From contig WHVY01000002.1 in assembly GCA_022266195.1 (NCBI GenBank), positions 6,649,001 through 6,713,000 of the forward strand: a DNA stretch of 64,000 nt, in the 5' to 3' direction. Shown here piece by piece: positions 63,771-64,000 of this stretch. Position 1 is the first letter of the stretch, and each line of letters starts with the position of its first letter. The notes under the pieces are model-generated. The model worked only from the letters and a program-made list of their open reading frames with translations. It searched no databases and was not told where the DNA came from. The position numbers and the translations under genes were made by a program. Origin of the DNA: Tetranychus cinnabarinus (lineage: Eukaryota > Arthropoda > Arachnida > Trombidiformes > Tetranychidae).

Positions 63771-64000
63771 CTTAGGAAAGGGCCAATTGAAATGTGTAGA
63801 ACTGAGGAAAAGCTTCGAAAATTCGAGTCGATTTTTGGGCGAAGAGGAAATATTGCCTTAGGAATGGCAGCATTTTTGCTGTTGCAACATTTCACACCAA
63901 TAAGTGATTCAATTATAAAACGAAATATTATTTATAAAAGAATTGAACTTTGATAGAAAGTATGAAAAACGCAAGAATAAACTTATCGAGCAATTTTCAT

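Larger units (their letters stand above)
48800..64000. other. gene-poor DNA at the right end
   Basis: No intact gene recognised. It holds hairpins (49469-49516, 50514-50555), a repeat pair (50178-50204 and 56629-56655), AAG and GAT microsatellites (53970-54085), coding-like scraps at 50337-50510 and 59581-60005, and a diverged tandem duplication (63535-63770). Remaining frames are short and often open on both strands. Confidence 0.4.

Overview
The window is A+T-rich eukaryotic DNA with GT-AG introns and few genes. An invertebrate-type innexin fragment, short arrays of the arthropod telomeric unit TTAGG, and two K2P channel genes of arthropod style point to an arthropod. An acariform mite (for example a spider-mite relative) is my best guess, but nothing here proves it.

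Layout. (1) 0.4-1.3 kb, plus strand: a complete three-exon claudin/PMP22-type four-membrane-span gene. (2) 1.9-4.5 kb, minus strand, convergent with it: an intronless RING-BRCT-BRCT gene resembling BARD1, with a very long Lys/Glu repeat region where vertebrate BARD1 has ankyrin repeats. (3) 6.1-13.2 kb, minus strand: a three-exon two-pore-domain potassium channel (K2P-A) whose splice junctions keep one frame of 470 codons. (4) 15.9-17.2 kb, minus strand: the large 3' exon of a second K2P gene (K2P-B). It begins at exactly the same intron position inside the first GYG selectivity filter. Its first transmembrane segment and most of its first pore lie further 5' and were not found in the window.

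17.2-64 kb has no gene I can recognise as intact. If the 5' end of K2P-B lies beyond 64 kb, this stretch would be a very large intron. It holds decayed pieces: an inverted pair of replication protein A large-subunit (RPA1)-like fragments near 29 kb; a DDE transposase helix-turn-helix fragment abutting a broken innexin fragment near 48.2 kb; dispersed repeats rich in AGGTCA half sites; tRNA-like and pogo-like remnants; and several hairpins. A 237-bp hAT-type MITE with an 8-bp target duplication sits in an intron of K2P-A, next to degenerate TTAGG arrays.

The most striking unexplained signal is a 9-bp word, ACTCCCAGT (usually TTTCACTCCCAGT), found exactly ten times by hand count. Two copies are in the K2P-A introns and seven lie between 17.8 and 35.3 kb. 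The sequence around the copies is otherwise unrelated. This looks like a dispersed regulatory site rather than a transposon family.

Functionally, claudin (epithelial junctions), BARD1-like (DNA repair and ubiquitin ligation) and the K2P channels (background potassium conductance) are unrelated neighbours. Only the two K2P genes form a family cluster.
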